Notes: generated by a model not told the origin, from the letters alone. DNA of 64,000 bases from Tardiphaga robiniae (GCF_013359755.1 NZ_JABMCJ010000072.1:62001-126000); one strand, 5' to 3'. Shown: positions 36,246 to 45,309, counted from the stretch's first letter. A program made the numbers and translations.

Positions 36246-37439
36246 TCAGTAAGTCTCGACGTGATATCTTCCACCGCCGCGCATCGCCGCTTTCATATCC
36301 GACCAATCCATCGAGGCGGTGCGGCAAATATCCGCGAACGCCTCTTCAACGCCGCTTTCCATGCCTTTCAACCCGCAGATATAGACGTGGGTCTGTGCGT
36401 CGCGCAGCAGCGACGTGATCGCAGCAGCCTCGCTGCGGATACGATCCTGCACATAGACTCGTGGCTCGCCCGGCACGCGCGAATAGCAGAAGTGCTTGCC
36501 CAGCAACTCCTCCGGGACCTTTTGCAACGGGCCGAAATAGGGCAACTCCTCGGGCCGGCGCGCACCGAAGAACAGGAGTAGCCGCCCGGGCGCGCCAGGC
36601 ATCGCGCGCCGGCGGCGCTCCGTGAAGCCGCGGAATGGCGCAGAGCCTGTGCCAGTGCAGACCATGAGAACATTCGCCGAAGGATCGTTCGGTAGCAGGA
36701 AGGTGGCACCGAACGGTCCAGTGACTTCGACCTTTGCGCCACGCGGCAGATCGCACAGGTAGTTCGAGCACAGCCCACCGACCTCACGTTTCACGGTCAG
36801 CGCGAGATTGTTGGTGTTCGGTTTCTCGCCATCGCGCGAACTCGCAATCGAATAGAGCCGCACCTGATGCGGCTTGCCATCCGCACCCAGGCCCGGCACG
36901 ACGATGCCGATGCTCTGGCCTTCGAGGATGGGAAACGGCTGCTCGCCGAAATCCAGGATGATATGGCGCACGTCGGAGTCGGCCGTCGCGTGGGTGAGCC
37001 GGAAATTGCCGGTCACCGTGGCCAGCGCGGGCTTGCCGCGGTTATAAAGATTGACCGACGCCTTGCTCGACGACAGCGGCGCGACGGGCTTGCCGCCCAG
37101 TCCCTTACGCGCTTCTTCGAGCAACGCGCCGATTTCATCCTCGAGTGCTTCGATGGCGCCCGCACCAGCGCTATTGTCCGCGATCTCCTCCTGCGCCGGC
37201 AAGTCACTCCAGGAGAACTGCTCGTCGAGCGAATACGGCGCCGCGACGACATGCCAGTTGTCGATCGCGCCGGTCGGACATGGCGAGATGCAATCCATGC
37301 AATAATTGCAGATCTCTGCGTTGACGACATAGTTGTTGTCGTCATGCGTCACCGCATCCACCGGGCAGCTCTCTTCGCAGGTGTTGCACCTGATGCAGAT
37401 TTCCGGATCGATCAGATGCTGTTTGAAAGGGGCGTTCAT
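36246..37439 (-). CDS. boxA: Benzoyl-CoA 2,3-epoxidase reductase subunit BoxA
   Basis: A 397-residue iron-sulphur flavoprotein that passes electrons from NADPH to the BoxB oxygenase. The N-terminus has two 4Fe-4S motifs, CIRCNTCEESCP and CNYCMDCISPCP. After a linker, residues about 140-397 form a ferredoxin-NADP-reductase module with RLYSIASS (FAD), GGLCSNYL, CTGTGSAPFRGF and YICGLKGMESG. The alternative start 21 bases upstream lacks a ribosome site. It lies 77 bases downstream of boxB. The product of the complex is 2,3-epoxybenzoyl-CoA. Confidence 0.96.
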   Translation of the reverse strand: MNAPFKQHLIDPEICIRCNTCEESCPVDAVTHDDNNYVVNAEICNYCMDCISPCPTGAIDNWHVVAAPYSLDEQFSWSDLPAQEEIADNSAGAGAIEALEDEIGALLEEARKGLGGKPVAPLSSSKASVNLYNRGKPALATVTGNFRLTHATADSDVRHIILDFGEQPFPILEGQSIGIVVPGLGADGKPHQVRLYSIASSRDGEKPNTNNLALTVKREVGGLCSNYLCDLPRGAKVEVTGPFGATFLLPNDPSANVLMVCTGTGSAPFRGFTERRRRAMPGAPGRLLLFFGARRPEELPYFGPLQKVPEELLGKHFCYSRVPGEPRVYVQDRIRSEAAAITSLLRDAQTHVYICGLKGMESGVEEAFADICRTASMDWSDMKAAMRGGGRYHVETY

Positions 37440-37516
37440 GGCAAATCCCGCACGTGCCATCGAGGACTGACAGCGACGGGGGGAAGCTGGAAATCCCTCC
37501 GCCGCATCCGCTCGTT

Positions 37517-38962
37517 TCAGGCCGCAATCTTTACGTATTCGAAGTCGCCCGGCTTGTTATCGATGCCGACCTTCGGCGCCGATATCCAGCTGGCGAACTT
37601 GCCGGGCTCGCTGACCGCCGTCATCAGCGATGCGATGAAATCACCGTCGTCAACGGACGGCAGATAGTCGTTCCTGGCTTTCGCCCAGGCGGCATCGCTC
37701 ATGATGATGCCCTTCGGCGAAGCGTTCACATCGCGGAATTCACCGATCTGGCGATGGAATGCGGTGTGAGGCAAATCGAAGCGGAAATTGACGCCGGCTT
37801 TCTCGATGATCTTGTTCCAGCGCTCAACACCCTTGGCACAATCCGCGGTGTAATCGTCGCGTAGACGCATGTTGAGCGCGGTCAGCGCCGGCTCGTCGAC
37901 CAGCTTGATTTCGCCATCGACGAATTTCAGGACCTGATAGATGTCGTTGGTGAGCTGGTGATCGTCCTCGATCTTGGTCTCCTGGAAGCGGCCCTTCAGT
38001 CCGGAATTGTAGAAATTCGCGGCATTGGTCGAGACTTCAGAGCCGAACAGATCGAGCGACAGCGAATAGTGCAGGTTAATCTTCTTTTGCATGGTCGGCA
38101 GGTCGATCACACCGAGCGCGCGGATCTTCTCGATGGCGTTGGGGTCCTCGATCCCCGCCGCCTTCATCGCTTCGCAGGTTCGCTGCAGCACGCGGCCGAC
38201 GCCCGTCTCGCCGACGAACATATGATGCGCTTCCTCCGTCAGCATGAAGCGGCAGGTGCGCGACAGCGGATCGAAGCCGGATTGGGCGAGACTCTCCAAC
38301 TGCATCTTGCCGTCGCGGTCGGTGAAGAAGGTGAACATGAAGAAAGACAGCCAATCCGGCGTGGCCTCGTTGAATGCACCGAGCATGCGCGGCGCATCGG
38401 CATCGCCCGAGCGGCGGCGGAGAAGATCGTCGGCCTCCTCGCGGCCGTCACGGCCGAAATATTTCTGCAGCAGATAGACCATTGCCCAGAGATGGCGGCC
38501 CTCCTCCACATTCACCTGGAACAGGTTGCGCAAGTCGTAGAGCGACGGCGCGGTCTGACCGAGATGACGCTGCTGCTCCACCGAGGCCGGTTCAGTGTCA
38601 CCCTGAATGACAACGAGGCGTCGGAGCATCGCGCGATATTCGCCGGGCACTTCCTGCCAGGCGGGTTCGCCCATATGTCGTCCGAAGTTCACCTTGCGCT
38701 CGGTGTCCTGCGGCGCCAGCAACACGCCCCAGCGATATTCAGGCATCTTCACATAGTCGAACTTGGCCCAGCCTTTGGGATCGACGGATATCGCGGTGCG
38801 CAAATAGACGAGGGATTCCTGAAAACCTTCAGGCCCCATGTCGTTCCACCAATCGAGATAGCCGGGATGCCATCCCTCCAGCGCCTTGAGCACCTGACGA
38901 TCCTCGGCCAGATTCACGTTGTTCGGAATCTTGGTGCTGTAGTCGACATTCATGATGTTCAT
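37517..38962 (-). CDS. boxB: Benzoyl-CoA 2,3-epoxidase oxygenase subunit BoxB
   Basis: A 481-residue di-iron oxygenase. Probable iron ligands are the Glu residues in FQVNVEEGRHLWAMVYLLQ and the Glu/His in MLTEEAHHMFVGETG, the pattern of BoxB and related PaaA-type carboxylate-bridged enzymes. The reaction is O2-dependent epoxidation of benzoyl-CoA. GGAG precedes the first ATG by 10 bases; a second Met is four codons on. The gene begins about 105 bases downstream of boxC, the usual C-B-A order of many alphaproteobacterial clusters. Confidence 0.96.
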   Translation of the reverse strand: MNIMNVDYSTKIPNNVNLAEDRQVLKALEGWHPGYLDWWNDMGPEGFQESLVYLRTAISVDPKGWAKFDYVKMPEYRWGVLLAPQDTERKVNFGRHMGEPAWQEVPGEYRAMLRRLVVIQGDTEPASVEQQRHLGQTAPSLYDLRNLFQVNVEEGRHLWAMVYLLQKYFGRDGREEADDLLRRRSGDADAPRMLGAFNEATPDWLSFFMFTFFTDRDGKMQLESLAQSGFDPLSRTCRFMLTEEAHHMFVGETGVGRVLQRTCEAMKAAGIEDPNAIEKIRALGVIDLPTMQKKINLHYSLSLDLFGSEVSTNAANFYNSGLKGRFQETKIEDDHQLTNDIYQVLKFVDGEIKLVDEPALTALNMRLRDDYTADCAKGVERWNKIIEKAGVNFRFDLPHTAFHRQIGEFRDVNASPKGIIMSDAAWAKARNDYLPSVDDGDFIASLMTAVSEPGKFASWISAPKVGIDNKPGDFEYVKIAA

Positions 38963-39067
38963 GACTGGGATCTCCCGCTGTATTTCTGATCGTTCGAATT
39001 GGGCAAGCCACCGACTTGCATTTATCCAAAGAGTGACACATGGCCGCGCTGTTCTAGTTGCGGAGGC

Positions 39068-40756
39068 TTACACGCGCGTCATGTCGAACTGCGCCTTCTG
39101 GCCGGTGCCGTAACGTCCAAGCGCGCCGTTCTCACCGACCGCATTGGGCCGCTGGAAGATCCAGTTCTGCCAGACCGTCAGCCGCGAGAAGATTTTCGAT
39201 TCCATCGTCTCCGGCCCGACAAATCGCAGATTGGCTTCCATGCCCGTGAGGCTGTCGGGTGAGAAGCTGCAGCGTTCTTCGAAGAACACACGCACCTCGT
39301 CATCCCAGTCGATGTCATCGAGCGCGAAGGTGACGAGCCCGAGCTGCTCGGCGGTTTCCGCATCGAGCGGCTCGCCGATCCTCGCTTTCGCGCGGGTGAC
39401 ATCTTCCGGATCGGCCTGGAAGCGCGACTGTAGCCGCGTCAGCCCGTGGCTCATCGGGTAAGGTCCGAAATTCATCGCGCTCAATACGATGGCCGGCGGC
39501 GCGCGGTTGTCGCCCTGCTTTTGGCCGACCAGCATGTAGGAGCGGTCCGCAGCGAAGACGAGTTCGGCCAAGGTGCCGACAAAGCACGAGCCCGGCTCGA
39601 CCAGCGTCACCAGCGTGCGCGAGGTCACATCGATGCGCTTCAACACCCGCTTCCAGTATTGCCGGATCTCGTTGACCAGCCAATGCGCCTTGTGCGTTTC
39701 GAGGAAGGCGTCATGAGCCAGCACATTGGCGCCTTCGCCATGCGACTTGAACACCAGCATGGCTGTCTCGAGTTCATTGATCCGCAGATGCAGAATGGCG
39801 TCGTCCAGCTCGCGCGCCACCTGCAGCGGCCAGAAGGAAGCGCCCTGCGCCATCATGCCCTCGACATCCGACGGCGCCGCAGCGTCAGGCGCTTTAATCG
39901 AGATGGTAGCAATTCGCTCTGCGCGATTGATATCGACATTGACCAGACCGTAACGAATACCGCTGTCATCGAAGCGGCGATTCAGCGGTGCCAGCTTGAG
40001 ACCATCGCCGGCGCCACTACGTTTCGACGTCGCCAGAAACTCTTTGGCCCGCTCCGCGACCTTGGCTTCAAGCTTGCTGTTCGGAATGATGTCATCGACC
40101 AGCCGCCACGCCACTGCGCGCTTGCCTTTGATGCCTTCCTCGATCGTGCAGAAGTAATCTGCGTGATCGCGGCGCACCTTGCGCTTGTCGACGACGCGCG
40201 TCAGACCGCCAGTGCCCGGCAGCACCGCCAGCAACGGCACTTCCGGCAGCGCCACCGCCGCCGAACCATCGTCCGCCATGATAATGTGATCGGTGGCCAG
40301 CGCCAGTTCATAGCCACCACCCGCAGCGGTGCCGTTGATTACCGAAATGAAGCGCTGGCCGGAATTTTCGCTCGAGTCTTCAAAGCCGTTGCGAGTCTCG
40401 TTGGTGAATTTGCAAAAGTTGACCTTGTGAGCATGGGTAGCGCCGGCCAGCATGCGGATATTGGCGCCAGCGCAGAACACACGGTTCTTCCCAGAGCGCA
40501 GCAGCACGACCTTGACCTCGGGATATTCGAAGCGAAGCCGCTGCACGGCATCCGCCAATTCGATATCGACGCCAAGATCGTAGGAGTTCAGTTTGAGCTG
40601 ATAGCCCTCGAACAGACCCCCATTCTCATCGACATCCATGGTGAGCGTCGCCACGTCGTTATCAACACTGAGCTTCCAGTGGCGGTAGCGCGACGGATCG
40701 GTTTGGAAGTCGATAAATTTGGCGCCGTTCGAGAGAACGCGTTGCTCTGCGGCCAT
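39068..40756 (-). CDS. boxC: 2,3-epoxybenzoyl-CoA dihydrolase BoxC
   Basis: A 562-residue crotonase-superfamily enzyme, larger than simple enoyl-CoA hydratases, which opens the epoxide and the ring of 2,3-epoxybenzoyl-CoA to give 3,4-dehydroadipyl-CoA semialdehyde and formate. The crotonase CoA-binding region is RVFCAGANIRMLAGATHAHK, followed by NGTAAGGGYELALATDHI. The C-terminal part carries the BoxC-specific NWIFQRPNAVGENGALGRYG. AGGG precedes the ATG. Two BoxR-like boxes lie 50 and 101 bases upstream, so it probably has its own regulated promoter. Confidence 0.95.
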   Translation of the reverse strand: MAAEQRVLSNGAKFIDFQTDPSRYRHWKLSVDNDVATLTMDVDENGGLFEGYQLKLNSYDLGVDIELADAVQRLRFEYPEVKVVLLRSGKNRVFCAGANIRMLAGATHAHKVNFCKFTNETRNGFEDSSENSGQRFISVINGTAAGGGYELALATDHIIMADDGSAAVALPEVPLLAVLPGTGGLTRVVDKRKVRRDHADYFCTIEEGIKGKRAVAWRLVDDIIPNSKLEAKVAERAKEFLATSKRSGAGDGLKLAPLNRRFDDSGIRYGLVNVDINRAERIATISIKAPDAAAPSDVEGMMAQGASFWPLQVARELDDAILHLRINELETAMLVFKSHGEGANVLAHDAFLETHKAHWLVNEIRQYWKRVLKRIDVTSRTLVTLVEPGSCFVGTLAELVFAADRSYMLVGQKQGDNRAPPAIVLSAMNFGPYPMSHGLTRLQSRFQADPEDVTRAKARIGEPLDAETAEQLGLVTFALDDIDWDDEVRVFFEERCSFSPDSLTGMEANLRFVGPETMESKIFSRLTVWQNWIFQRPNAVGENGALGRYGTGQKAQFDMTRV

Positions 40757-40805
40757 GCTCCACCCTTTGACAGTCTTGATTTATGCGCCGTGCGCCTTGG
40801 TTATA

Positions 40806-40819
40806 TGCACAATAATTCA
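40806..40819. promoter_or_regulatory. BoxR-like operator upstream of boxC
   Basis: TGCA-CAATAA-TTCA, one perfect and one near-perfect half of the TGCA-N6-TGCA pattern reported for BoxR/BzdR operators. It is 50 bases upstream of boxC and shares the 9-base ATGAATTAT (minus strand) with the sites at 43830 and 50145. Confidence 0.5.
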
Positions 40820-40856
40820 TGATACTGAGGACGTCTAGGCAAATCCGATACAATTA

Positions 40857-40870
40857 TGCATTTTCTTTCA
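40857..40870. promoter_or_regulatory. Second BoxR-like box upstream of boxC
   Basis: TGCA-TTTTCT-TTCA, 51 bases from the first site (about five helical turns). It includes the stop codon of the DUF309 gene. The match is weaker in its N6 part than the others. Confidence 0.35.
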
Positions 40871-41368
40871 TGTTCCGGTGATCTTGACCGGACCCCGCTC
40901 GGCCTCGTCGACCGCCAGTTGATGCGCGAGCGCAGACGCCAGCATCGCGACCGGAAAGTGCTCGGAAAAGCTTCCGGCAATACCCGCCGGCGGGCGCATG
41001 GCGAGTTCATCGAGTTCGGACAGTGCGTCCTGTAGCAATCGATGTGCCGCGCGCGGCCGCTGCAGACTGAGTTTCAGATTGGCATTGGCAACCTGAATAC
41101 AGGCGCGAAGCAGAATCCGGTCGCGCCCTCTTTGCGGCGCAACCTTCCAAACAGCCTCGAGGATTTCGTGAGCCTCCCAGAAGAAGCCGGCATCGTTGAG
41201 CGCGAGCCCGTAACACAGGGCCGGATCGTCTGCCGGAACGAAGCCGACATAGCGTTCCGGCACCAATCCCTTGGCTTGTACAAGCGTGTCGTGATCAGCC
41301 TCTGTGTCTTTGTCGAGCCGATAGGGCCAGCGCGGCATCGCGCGATCAGGAAGCGTGGCCATGACCAT
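40868..41368 (-). CDS. DUF309 domain protein
   Basis: A 166-residue helical protein of the DUF309 family, with the conserved NDAGFFWEAHEILEAVWK and LRACIQVANANLKL segments. The repeated Glu/His pattern gives the impression of a metal or effector site, but the function is unknown. It sits between the box hydrolase and boxC, six bases after the hydrolase stop. Homologues occur in box clusters of related bacteria, so a role linked to benzoyl-CoA metabolism is probable but not defined. ATG 41368 or the ATG two codons later may be the start. Confidence 0.82.
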   Translation of the reverse strand: MVMATLPDRAMPRWPYRLDKDTEADHDTLVQAKGLVPERYVGFVPADDPALCYGLALNDAGFFWEAHEILEAVWKVAPQRGRDRILLRACIQVANANLKLSLQRPRAAHRLLQDALSELDELAMRPPAGIAGSFSEHFPVAMLASALAHQLAVDEAERGPVKITGT

Positions 41369-41374
41369 GCCCGC

Positions 41375-42205
41375 TCAGGCGGCGCGCAATTCACCCTCGC
41401 CGTGAAAGCGCAGAAGGCGATTGGCGAATTCCGCCACGGCATTCAGCGTGACCTCGGGGGCCTCGCGATGTGGTGAATGTGCAGCCCCCGGAATGATGGC
41501 CACGTCCACCGGGCAATAGCATTCGACCTCGGCGATCTCGATCTGCTTCATGGTGCCGTAGTGATCGTCGGCTCCCTGCAAAATCTGCACGGGCACGCGC
41601 ACATAAGCGAGATAGTCGGAAATATCCCAGTCGCGGAACTGCGGATCGAGCCAAGCGCCGTTCCAGCCATAGAACGCGTTGTCGACGTCATCATGCCAGC
41701 GCGCGAGCTTGGCTTTCAGGTCGTCCTGTTCGTACGCCCTCTTGATATCGGCGATGGACGTGACGGAAATATCCTCGACGACGAAATGCGGCGCGATCAT
41801 CGAGACGCCGCGGATGCGATGGTCTTGAATGCCGCCGGCATAGATTGTCGCGATGGACCCGCCATCGGAATGACCGACCAGCAAGCCGCGGCGAAAGCCG
41901 ATGGCATCGAGCAGATGCGGCAGCACCTCGAGTGCTTCGACATGCATGTAGTCCAGCGGCCGCGGCAGCGCGACCGGCGTCGATGCACCGTAGCCAGCGC
42001 GCGAATAGACGAAGACGCCGGCCCCGGTCGCTGCCTGAAGCTTGTCCGGGAAGTCGCCCCACAGCGCGACCGAGCCCAGCCCTTCATGCAGCAGCACGAT
42101 GGTCGGCGCCGCATCCGGTTGCGGACCGATCATGCGGTATTCGAGTCCGGACGCACCGATGGTCAGCCGTCCCGCAGATTGCAATGCGCTCATCTCATCA
42201 TCCAT
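41375..42205 (-). CDS. Alpha/beta hydrolase of the box cluster
   Basis: A 276-residue hydrolase with oxyanion-hole segment LLHEGLGSVALW, nucleophile elbow VGHSDGGSIA (Ser), acid probably the Asp in QGADDHYG, and His in PGAAHSPHRE. The triad is intact. Hydrolases of this type next to box genes have been proposed to hydrolyse aryl-CoA or lactone by-products; here it lies between benzoate-CoA ligase and DUF309. The start may be the ATG at 42205 or the one four codons later. Confidence 0.86.
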   Translation of the reverse strand: MDDEMSALQSAGRLTIGASGLEYRMIGPQPDAAPTIVLLHEGLGSVALWGDFPDKLQAATGAGVFVYSRAGYGASTPVALPRPLDYMHVEALEVLPHLLDAIGFRRGLLVGHSDGGSIATIYAGGIQDHRIRGVSMIAPHFVVEDISVTSIADIKRAYEQDDLKAKLARWHDDVDNAFYGWNGAWLDPQFRDWDISDYLAYVRVPVQILQGADDHYGTMKQIEIAEVECYCPVDVAIIPGAAHSPHREAPEVTLNAVAEFANRLLRFHGEGELRAA

Positions 42206-42214
42206 CTCTCGGTT

Positions 42215-43765
42215 TCAGACCGTCGCTCCATCGCGCAATTTGTAGCGCTGGATTTTGCCGGTGGCTGTTTTGGGAAGGGAATCGACAACCTCGATCCAGC
42301 GTGGATATTTCCACGGACCTATCCGTTGCTTGACGTGATCCTTCAAGGATTCGCGCAGGCCCTCGACCACGGCATTCGGCTTCAGCACCACGAAGGCCTT
42401 CGGCTTCAACAGCCCCTCGGCGTCGGCCTCCGGCACAACCGCCGCTTCGGATACGGCGGGATGGGCGATCAGCGCGCTTTCGACCTCGAACGGTGACACC
42501 CAGATGCCGGACACTTTGAACATGTCATCGACACGTCCGCAGAACGTATAGCGCCCGTCGGCATCGCGGACATATTTGTCACCGGTGCGCGTCCAATGAC
42601 CCTCGAAGGTGCGACGACTCTTGCTGCGCTGATTCCAGTATCCCTCGCCGGCAGACGGCGCATCGACAAGTAACTCGCCAATTTCCCCATCGGCAATATC
42701 GAGGCCCGCATCATCGACGAGCCGCACACGATAGCCCGGTACCGGCCGACCGGACGTGCCGTATTTGATATCGCCGGGAGCATTCGACAGAAAGATATGC
42801 AGCAGTTCGGTTGAGCCGACGCCATCGAGAATATCGACGCCGAAGCGGCTCTTCCAGCCGTTCCCCACCGGTTCCGGAAGCGCTTCACCAGCCGAAGTGC
42901 AAATGCGCAGGCGCGGGAGGCGAGCTTCCGTTTTGAAACCCTCATCGTTCAACATCGCCGCGAACAATGTCGGCACCCCGAAAAAGATGCTCGGCTGATA
43001 TCGCCGCATCAGGCCGAACATGGTGGCCGGCGTGGGTCGCTCCGGATTGAGCACCGTCGTGGCGCCAACCGACATGGGAAATGTCATGGCGTTGCCGAGG
43101 CCGTAGGCGAAGAACAATTTGGCCGCAGACAGTCCGACATCGTCCTCGCGGATGCCGAGAACCTGCTTGCCGTAGGTCGACGCCGTTGCTTCCAGGCTGG
43201 CGTGCAGATGGCGAACGCCTTTCGGCATGCCCGTAGATCCGGAGGAGTACAACCAGAAGGCAGGTTCGTCCGCATGGGTCGCGACCGTGGTGAAGCTTGT
43301 GCTCTCATTCCTGACTTCGTCAGCCAGACTCTTGCGGCCATTGCCAGCGCCACCGACCACAATCACATGCTCAAGATCCGGCAAACGACCGAGCATGTCG
43401 TCGACCGCCGGCAACAACGCCGCGGAAATGAACAACACGCGCGCCCGGCAATCGGCCAGCACATAGGCATATTGGTCCGAGGTCAGCAGAGTGTTGAGCG
43501 GCACCGGGACGATGCCGGCCCGGATCGCGCCGAGGAACACCACCGGAAAGTCGACGGTGTCGAGCATGATCATCGCGACGCGTTCTTCGCGCCGGACGCC
43601 AAGCCGCTTCAGCAGATTGGCCAGCTGGCAGCTTTTTGTCTGCAGGTCGCCATAGGTCAGTTCGGTCACGGTATCGGTGAAGGCGAGCTTGCTGCCACGG
43701 CCCTCATCGATGTTGCGGTCGAGAAGCCAGGTCACCGCATTGTAAGAACTGGACGGCCCACTCAT
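42215..43765 (-). CDS. Benzoate-CoA ligase
   Basis: A 516-residue adenylate-forming enzyme of the benzoate-CoA ligase family (BclA/BadA type). Recognisable are FWLYSSGSTGMPKGVRHLHA, LSAAKLFFAYGLGNAM, GVGSTELLHIFLSN, TRTGDKYVRDADGRYTFCGR and the terminal Lys in LPKTATGKIQRYKLR. It forms benzoyl-CoA from benzoate, CoA and ATP and so supplies both the substrate of BoxAB and the inducer of BoxR. ATG 43765 starts the family-like N-terminus (MSGPSSSYNAVTWLLDR). It is divergent from boxR, with a shared operator region. Confidence 0.93.
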   Translation of the reverse strand: MSGPSSSYNAVTWLLDRNIDEGRGSKLAFTDTVTELTYGDLQTKSCQLANLLKRLGVRREERVAMIMLDTVDFPVVFLGAIRAGIVPVPLNTLLTSDQYAYVLADCRARVLFISAALLPAVDDMLGRLPDLEHVIVVGGAGNGRKSLADEVRNESTSFTTVATHADEPAFWLYSSGSTGMPKGVRHLHASLEATASTYGKQVLGIREDDVGLSAAKLFFAYGLGNAMTFPMSVGATTVLNPERPTPATMFGLMRRYQPSIFFGVPTLFAAMLNDEGFKTEARLPRLRICTSAGEALPEPVGNGWKSRFGVDILDGVGSTELLHIFLSNAPGDIKYGTSGRPVPGYRVRLVDDAGLDIADGEIGELLVDAPSAGEGYWNQRSKSRRTFEGHWTRTGDKYVRDADGRYTFCGRVDDMFKVSGIWVSPFEVESALIAHPAVSEAAVVPEADAEGLLKPKAFVVLKPNAVVEGLRESLKDHVKQRIGPWKYPRWIEVVDSLPKTATGKIQRYKLRDGATV

Positions 43766-43829
43766 GATGCGTCTGCACCTTGGGCGATTCCACAACCGTT
43801 GTTCACGGTGCTCTCCCTATCGTTTTTTT

Positions 43830-43843
43830 TGAATTATAATTCA
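43830..43843. promoter_or_regulatory. BoxR-like palindrome between benzoate-CoA ligase and boxR
   Basis: TGAA-TTATAA-TTCA, a perfect palindrome in the TGCA-N6-TGCA spacing with C/G changed to A/T. It contains TATAAT, so it may overlap a -10 element. The 15 bases GAATTATAATTCATA recur exactly upstream of the liv operon at 50146-50160. Confidence 0.55.
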
Positions 43844-43923
43844 TATAAAGTCACCAACTCCGGTTGCTGTCAATCGCATCCGGAATTATCTTTCCTGAAA
43901 TCCTCGACGAGCACACACGCCCC

Positions 43924-44835
43924 ATGACCGACCAGGCCGATCCCGAAACCGCCTTTCTTGAACAGCTCGGCCAGCGTGTCCGCACCATGCGCGGCCTGCG
44001 CGGCATGTCGCGAAAGGTGCTGGCGAAAGTGTCCGGAATTTCGGAGCGCTACATCGCGCAACTAGAAAGCGGCAAGGGCAACGTGTCTATCGTGCTGCTG
44101 CGCCGGGTGTCCGGCGCCATGGGTGCCCATCTCGAAGATCTGATTCCGGCGGACGAACCGACAACGGAGTGGCCGGTCATTCGCGACCTCGTTCGCAACG
44201 CGACACCGAACCAGATCGCCCAGGCCAAGGACGTTCTCGCCGGACGCGGGAACGGTCAGTTCCAGAATTATATGTCATTCAGCGGCATCGCCCTGATCGG
44301 GCTGCGCGGCGCCGGAAAATCGACGCTCGGGAAATTGCTGGCGGACAAGATCGGCTGGAGCTTCGTCGAGCTCAATAAGGAGATCGAGCAGCACAACGGA
44401 CTATCGATCGCCGAGATTATCGCGCTCTATGGACAGGAAGGCTTTCGCCGCATGGAACAGGCCGCGCTGAACGGCTTGCTGGCACGCAAGGAGCCCATCG
44501 TCCTTGCGACTGGCGGCGGCATCGTCTCTGAACCCGTGACCTTCGATCGCGTATTGTCATCGTTCTACACAATCTGGCTCAAGGCCAAGCCCGAAGAACA
44601 TATGGCGCGCGTCCGTCGCCAGGGTGACTTGCGCCCGATGGCGGATGACCGCTCCGCCATGCAGGAATTGCGCACGATCCTGCTGAGCCGCGAACCGCTC
44701 TATGCCCGCGCATCCGCCATTGTCGATACAGCCGGCCTCAGCAAGGACAAGGCTGCTGCGCAACTGGTCGGCACGGTATCGCATGTGTTGAACACCAATG
44801 CCCAGGCTTTCGGACTGAGAAGCGCGGCGTCGTGA
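43924..44835 (+). CDS. boxR: BoxR-type regulator: XRE HTH fused to shikimate-kinase-like domain
   Basis: A 303-residue regulator. Residues about 10-75 are an XRE HTH (LGQRVRTMRGLRGMSRKVLA, then VSGISERYIAQLESGKGN). Residues about 120-303 resemble shikimate kinase, with the P-loop GLRGAGKSTLGKLL and the ATGGGIV segment. By family (BoxR/BzdR of Azoarcus) it represses box genes and is released by benzoyl-CoA bound to the kinase-like domain. ATG 43924 was chosen because the longer frame starts with TTG and lacks similarity. It is divergent from benzoate-CoA ligase. The next gene's GTG overlaps its stop (GTGA). Confidence 0.94.
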   Translation: MTDQADPETAFLEQLGQRVRTMRGLRGMSRKVLAKVSGISERYIAQLESGKGNVSIVLLRRVSGAMGAHLEDLIPADEPTTEWPVIRDLVRNATPNQIAQAKDVLAGRGNGQFQNYMSFSGIALIGLRGAGKSTLGKLLADKIGWSFVELNKEIEQHNGLSIAEIIALYGQEGFRRMEQAALNGLLARKEPIVLATGGGIVSEPVTFDRVLSSFYTIWLKAKPEEHMARVRRQGDLRPMADDRSAMQELRTILLSREPLYARASAIVDTAGLSKDKAAAQLVGTVSHVLNTNAQAFGLRSAAS

Positions 44836-45305
44836 CACTGGGCGAGCTTCTGCAAGCACGTGGCTTCGATCCCGTCGGTGCGATCGCGATCCGCAATACC
44901 CTACATTCCGAAGACGTCTCAAACGACTTTCGCGATCTCGCCGATGTCATCAGCGCCAATGCGCTGCCGATGTATGACCGGATGCAGGACGGTCCGCGCA
45001 TCGCACATCAAGCAACCGTGCTCTCCTTTGCCGCAACAAATGGCGGGCAGGCACGCCTGACCAGCCTGCGAACCTTCCTGCTGCGCAAACCGGGAAGCGT
45101 TCCCGGCGATATCGTCTACGACTACGACGCCGCGCACCTGCTGCACAGCTTCATCGCGCGCGCAACGACGCCCTGTTTTTACGACGCCATTGAACGGGAG
45201 GAGCTCAACGATCTGTTCGGCCGTCTGGTGGTGCAATGGCCGCAGCCGCTTTCCGACAATATTCTTGCGGCCAATGACGAAGCGTTGACTGTCGTCGTGG
45301 CCTGA
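44832..45305 (+). CDS. Hypothetical protein coupled to boxR; weak likeness to the N-domain of GIY-YIG proteins
   Basis: A 157-residue soluble protein starting with a GTG that overlaps the boxR stop as GTGA, so coupled translation is likely. From memory, the layout MTLGELLQARGFDP at the start and ELNDLFGRLVVQWPQP near the end resembles the N-terminal domain that precedes GIY-YIG nuclease modules in some proteins, but no GIY-YIG motif is present. This likeness is weak. Its pairing with boxR suggests a link to the box regulon; no function is assigned. It converges with the liv operon four bases after its stop. Confidence 0.6.
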   Translation: MTLGELLQARGFDPVGAIAIRNTLHSEDVSNDFRDLADVISANALPMYDRMQDGPRIAHQATVLSFAATNGGQARLTSLRTFLLRKPGSVPGDIVYDYDAAHLLHSFIARATTPCFYDAIEREELNDLFGRLVVQWPQPLSDNILAANDEALTVVVA

Positions 45306-45309
45306 TCAA

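Noticed and set aside
39446-40822. A 458-codon plus-strand frame
   Set aside because: It is antisense to boxC, which is certain; no motif in the frame.
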